A program made the position numbers and the translations under genes. From Pseudomonas fluorescens (GTDB lineage: Bacteria; Pseudomonadota; Alphaproteobacteria; UBA2136; UBA6156): DNA of 14,905 nt. The notes below the pieces were generated by a model. The model did not search any database. It saw only the letters and a program-made list of their open reading frames with translations, and was not told where the DNA came from. The stretch is from the NCBI GenBank assembly GCA_003241595.1, contig QFOU01000028.1, positions 1-14,905 of the forward strand, in the 5' to 3' direction. Positions 13,687-14,905 of this stretch are shown one piece after another. The first letter of the stretch is position 1. Each line of letters starts with the position of its first letter.

Positions 13687-13706
13687 AATTAGGTGAGAGG
13701 ATAGCT

Positions 13707-14045
13707 ATGAGCCCACTTGAATTTTACGAGAAGTACTCGTCAATCATTCCTATGCGTGAGATGCGCCCTGGTGAGCTAGAAGTTTATGCGCCGCATGTGT
13801 CTAAATACGTCGCTATTTCTAAGGACTACCAATTTACCAGATTTGGGAAACTGGCCCTGAAAGATATTTCAAGACAATGCATGGCGCGTGCTCATGAAGT
13901 GGTTAAGCAAAGCTATCTCTTGCACAGTAGCTATCTCGAAGATGTTGATTTTTTGGTTTCTCAACCCCCTTTGGGGGAAGAGTGGTGGAATAGTGATGAG
14001 TTGCTGGTAATCCATCCGCCCTTAGTAGATAATTTTCCAGTTTAA
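13707..14045 (+). CDS. Unknown 112-residue protein, candidate antitoxin partner
   Basis: ATG 13707 has a good ribosome binding site, GAGAGG at 13695-13700. The product is soluble and mixed in charge, starting MSPLEFYEKYSSIIPMREM and with a Trp-rich acidic stretch EEWWNSDELL near residues 95-104. I recognise no family. It lies 19 bases upstream of the zeta-like gene on the same strand. That order, a small gene then a P-loop kinase-like gene, is usual for toxin-antitoxin pairs, so an antitoxin role is a reasonable inference. The Met/Arg/Lys-rich first half and acidic second half fit a binding partner but give no direct proof. Confidence 0.75.
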   Translation: MSPLEFYEKYSSIIPMREMRPGELEVYAPHVSKYVAISKDYQFTRFGKLALKDISRQCMARAHEVVKQSYLLHSSYLEDVDFLVSQPPLGEEWWNSDELLVIHPPLVDNFPV

Positions 14046-14064
14046 GTCGCTTAAGGAGAAAACG

Positions 14065-14637
14065 ATCATCAATAAGATATTTACATTGGTTGGAGGGTGT
14101 AATGGTGCAGGCAAAAGTACCTATGCCTCCCGTTTCCTATCTGATAGCGATTATATCAATCCCGATGCCTTGCAGGCCGAGCAGGAGGTGTCTGCGTTCG
14201 AGATAGGACGCTTCGTTGTCAATCTGGTTGAGACCAAATTGGAAAGTGGGAATGACTTCGTGCTTGAGTCCACCTTCTCAGATCGACGGGGGCTGAACCT
14301 CTTTCGTCAGGCCCGTGCGGCTGGCTGGCGAACGCGACTTATATTTGTTGGGCTGGATAGCCCCTTGCTTCACAAGGAGCGGGTAGCCCTTCGAGTTAGT
14401 AAAGGTGGGCATTATATTGCCGATGAGCTAATTGAACGTCGTTATCCGCGTGCTTTGGAAAATCTGAAGGCGGCACTTACCGAGGTTGATGAGATTTTAG
14501 TGCTTGGTAACAGCGGGCAGGATTTTTGTGAAATTGCCGAATTTCGGAATGGTATTGTTTCCAACATTTTTCCACAGGGGGAAGCTGAGGGGTATTTCGC
14601 GGAATATGTACGGAAGCTGGGTTCTGAAGTTGGGTAG
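14065..14637 (+). CDS. Zeta-toxin-like P-loop protein, unusual start codon
   Basis: The protein belongs to the predicted ATPase/zeta-toxin group (COG4185). It has a Walker A motif GCNGAGKS (residues 11-18 from 14065), NPDAL a little later, ESTFSDRRGLNLFRQA where relatives have the substrate-side ESTxS motif, and the lid-like stretch RVSKGGHYIADELIERRYPR. Zeta toxins phosphorylate UDP-N-acetylglucosamine; this branch is less well studied. AAGGAG at 14053-14058 points to a start at 14065, yet that codon is ATC, followed by another ATC. The only standard start, TTG at 14086, would remove the first beta strand before the P-loop and lies 27 bases from the ribosome binding site. It may use a rare start codon, or the start has been lost. 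About 191 residues from 14065. Confidence 0.82.
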   Translation: MINKIFTLVGGCNGAGKSTYASRFLSDSDYINPDALQAEQEVSAFEIGRFVVNLVETKLESGNDFVLESTFSDRRGLNLFRQARAAGWRTRLIFVGLDSPLLHKERVALRVSKGGHYIADELIERRYPRALENLKAALTEVDEILVLGNSGQDFCEIAEFRNGIVSNIFPQGEAEGYFAEYVRKLGSEVG

Positions 14638-14905
14638 CTGAGCAAGTTTGGTTTGAATCTGACGGGAATCTAGGGGTATTTGGCTCAACTGTGAGGGAAG
14701 GGGCTGGAGGATTCGGTTCTGGTTTGAGGTTCCTGTGGTGTTGATACTGTATGGCAGTTATTGAAAATGTCAGCTGACAACCTGACGTGATTCGGAAAGT
14801 ATTTTCGCTACAGGTCGGTTGACTAGGCAGGATAGTCACTTTGTGTCACGTTTTTGTGAAAACGTGATTTTGTGTCTTTTGAGATACAGTTTGGTGGATT
14901 GTGTA
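14638..14905 (+). other. Geneless end region with palindromes
   Basis: I see no gene here. TGTCAGCTGACA at 14768-14779 is a perfect 12-bp palindrome. CACGTTTT (14847-14854) with AAAACGTG (14859-14866) forms an 8-bp stem around TGTG, and it is flanked by direct copies of TTTGTGTC (14840-14847 and 14869-14876). A T-rich stretch follows, so the hairpin could be a weak terminator or a protein-binding site. Confidence 0.5.

Overview
The window reads as part of an alphaproteobacterial chromosome. Supports are the proteobacterial-type 16S rRNA 3' end, an alphaproteobacterial-style initiator tRNA, a 390-residue EF-Tu and short operons separated by clean intrinsic terminators. I cannot place it below class. 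The 16S gene ends at the left edge and meets its own terminator about 75 bases later, with no tRNA-Ile/Ala or 23S following, so the rRNA operon looks split.

The most unusual part is 320-670, just downstream of 16S. Two short structured RNAs are encoded in tandem, each closed by a terminator with a UACG loop. The first (about 355-566) carries a remodelled copy of the 16S head region h34-h40 (E. coli about 1057-1207), including the C1063-C1066/G1190-G1193 pairing bound by spectinomycin. The second (about 572-670) carries a copy of helix 18, the 530 loop. The order is inverted relative to 16S, helices are kept by compensatory changes, and the segments between are missing. This looks like a retained pair of 16S-mimic RNAs rather than debris. 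A 44-codon basic ORF (189-323) lies between them and the 16S gene.

From 672 to 12902 is mainly ordinary chromosome, almost all on the minus strand. It holds a polytopic membrane protein, a degenerate zf-TFIIB protein (plus strand), a CaCA-family exchanger with both signature Glu residues changed to Gln, a GntR/FCD regulator, UDP-glucose 6-dehydrogenase, and a soluble PAS-PAS chemoreceptor. Next come tRNA-Trp, then (in transcription order) tuf, a DMT-like membrane protein, a prolyl-tRNA deacylase and a YqaA-type membrane protein. An aldehyde dehydrogenase, tRNA-Gly(UCC) and a Lys/Ala/Pro-rich protein with a C-terminal membrane anchor follow.

From 13046 the strand switches to plus with tRNA-fMet and a strong terminator. 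Beyond it lies an accessory-looking segment: GGGACA repeats, an 18-bp direct repeat, a multi-branched structured RNA ending in a terminator, and a two-gene cassette (112-residue unknown protein plus zeta-like P-loop protein) resembling a toxin-antitoxin module. The P-loop gene has a good ribosome binding site but ATC where its start codon should be. The last 270 bases hold no gene I can support.
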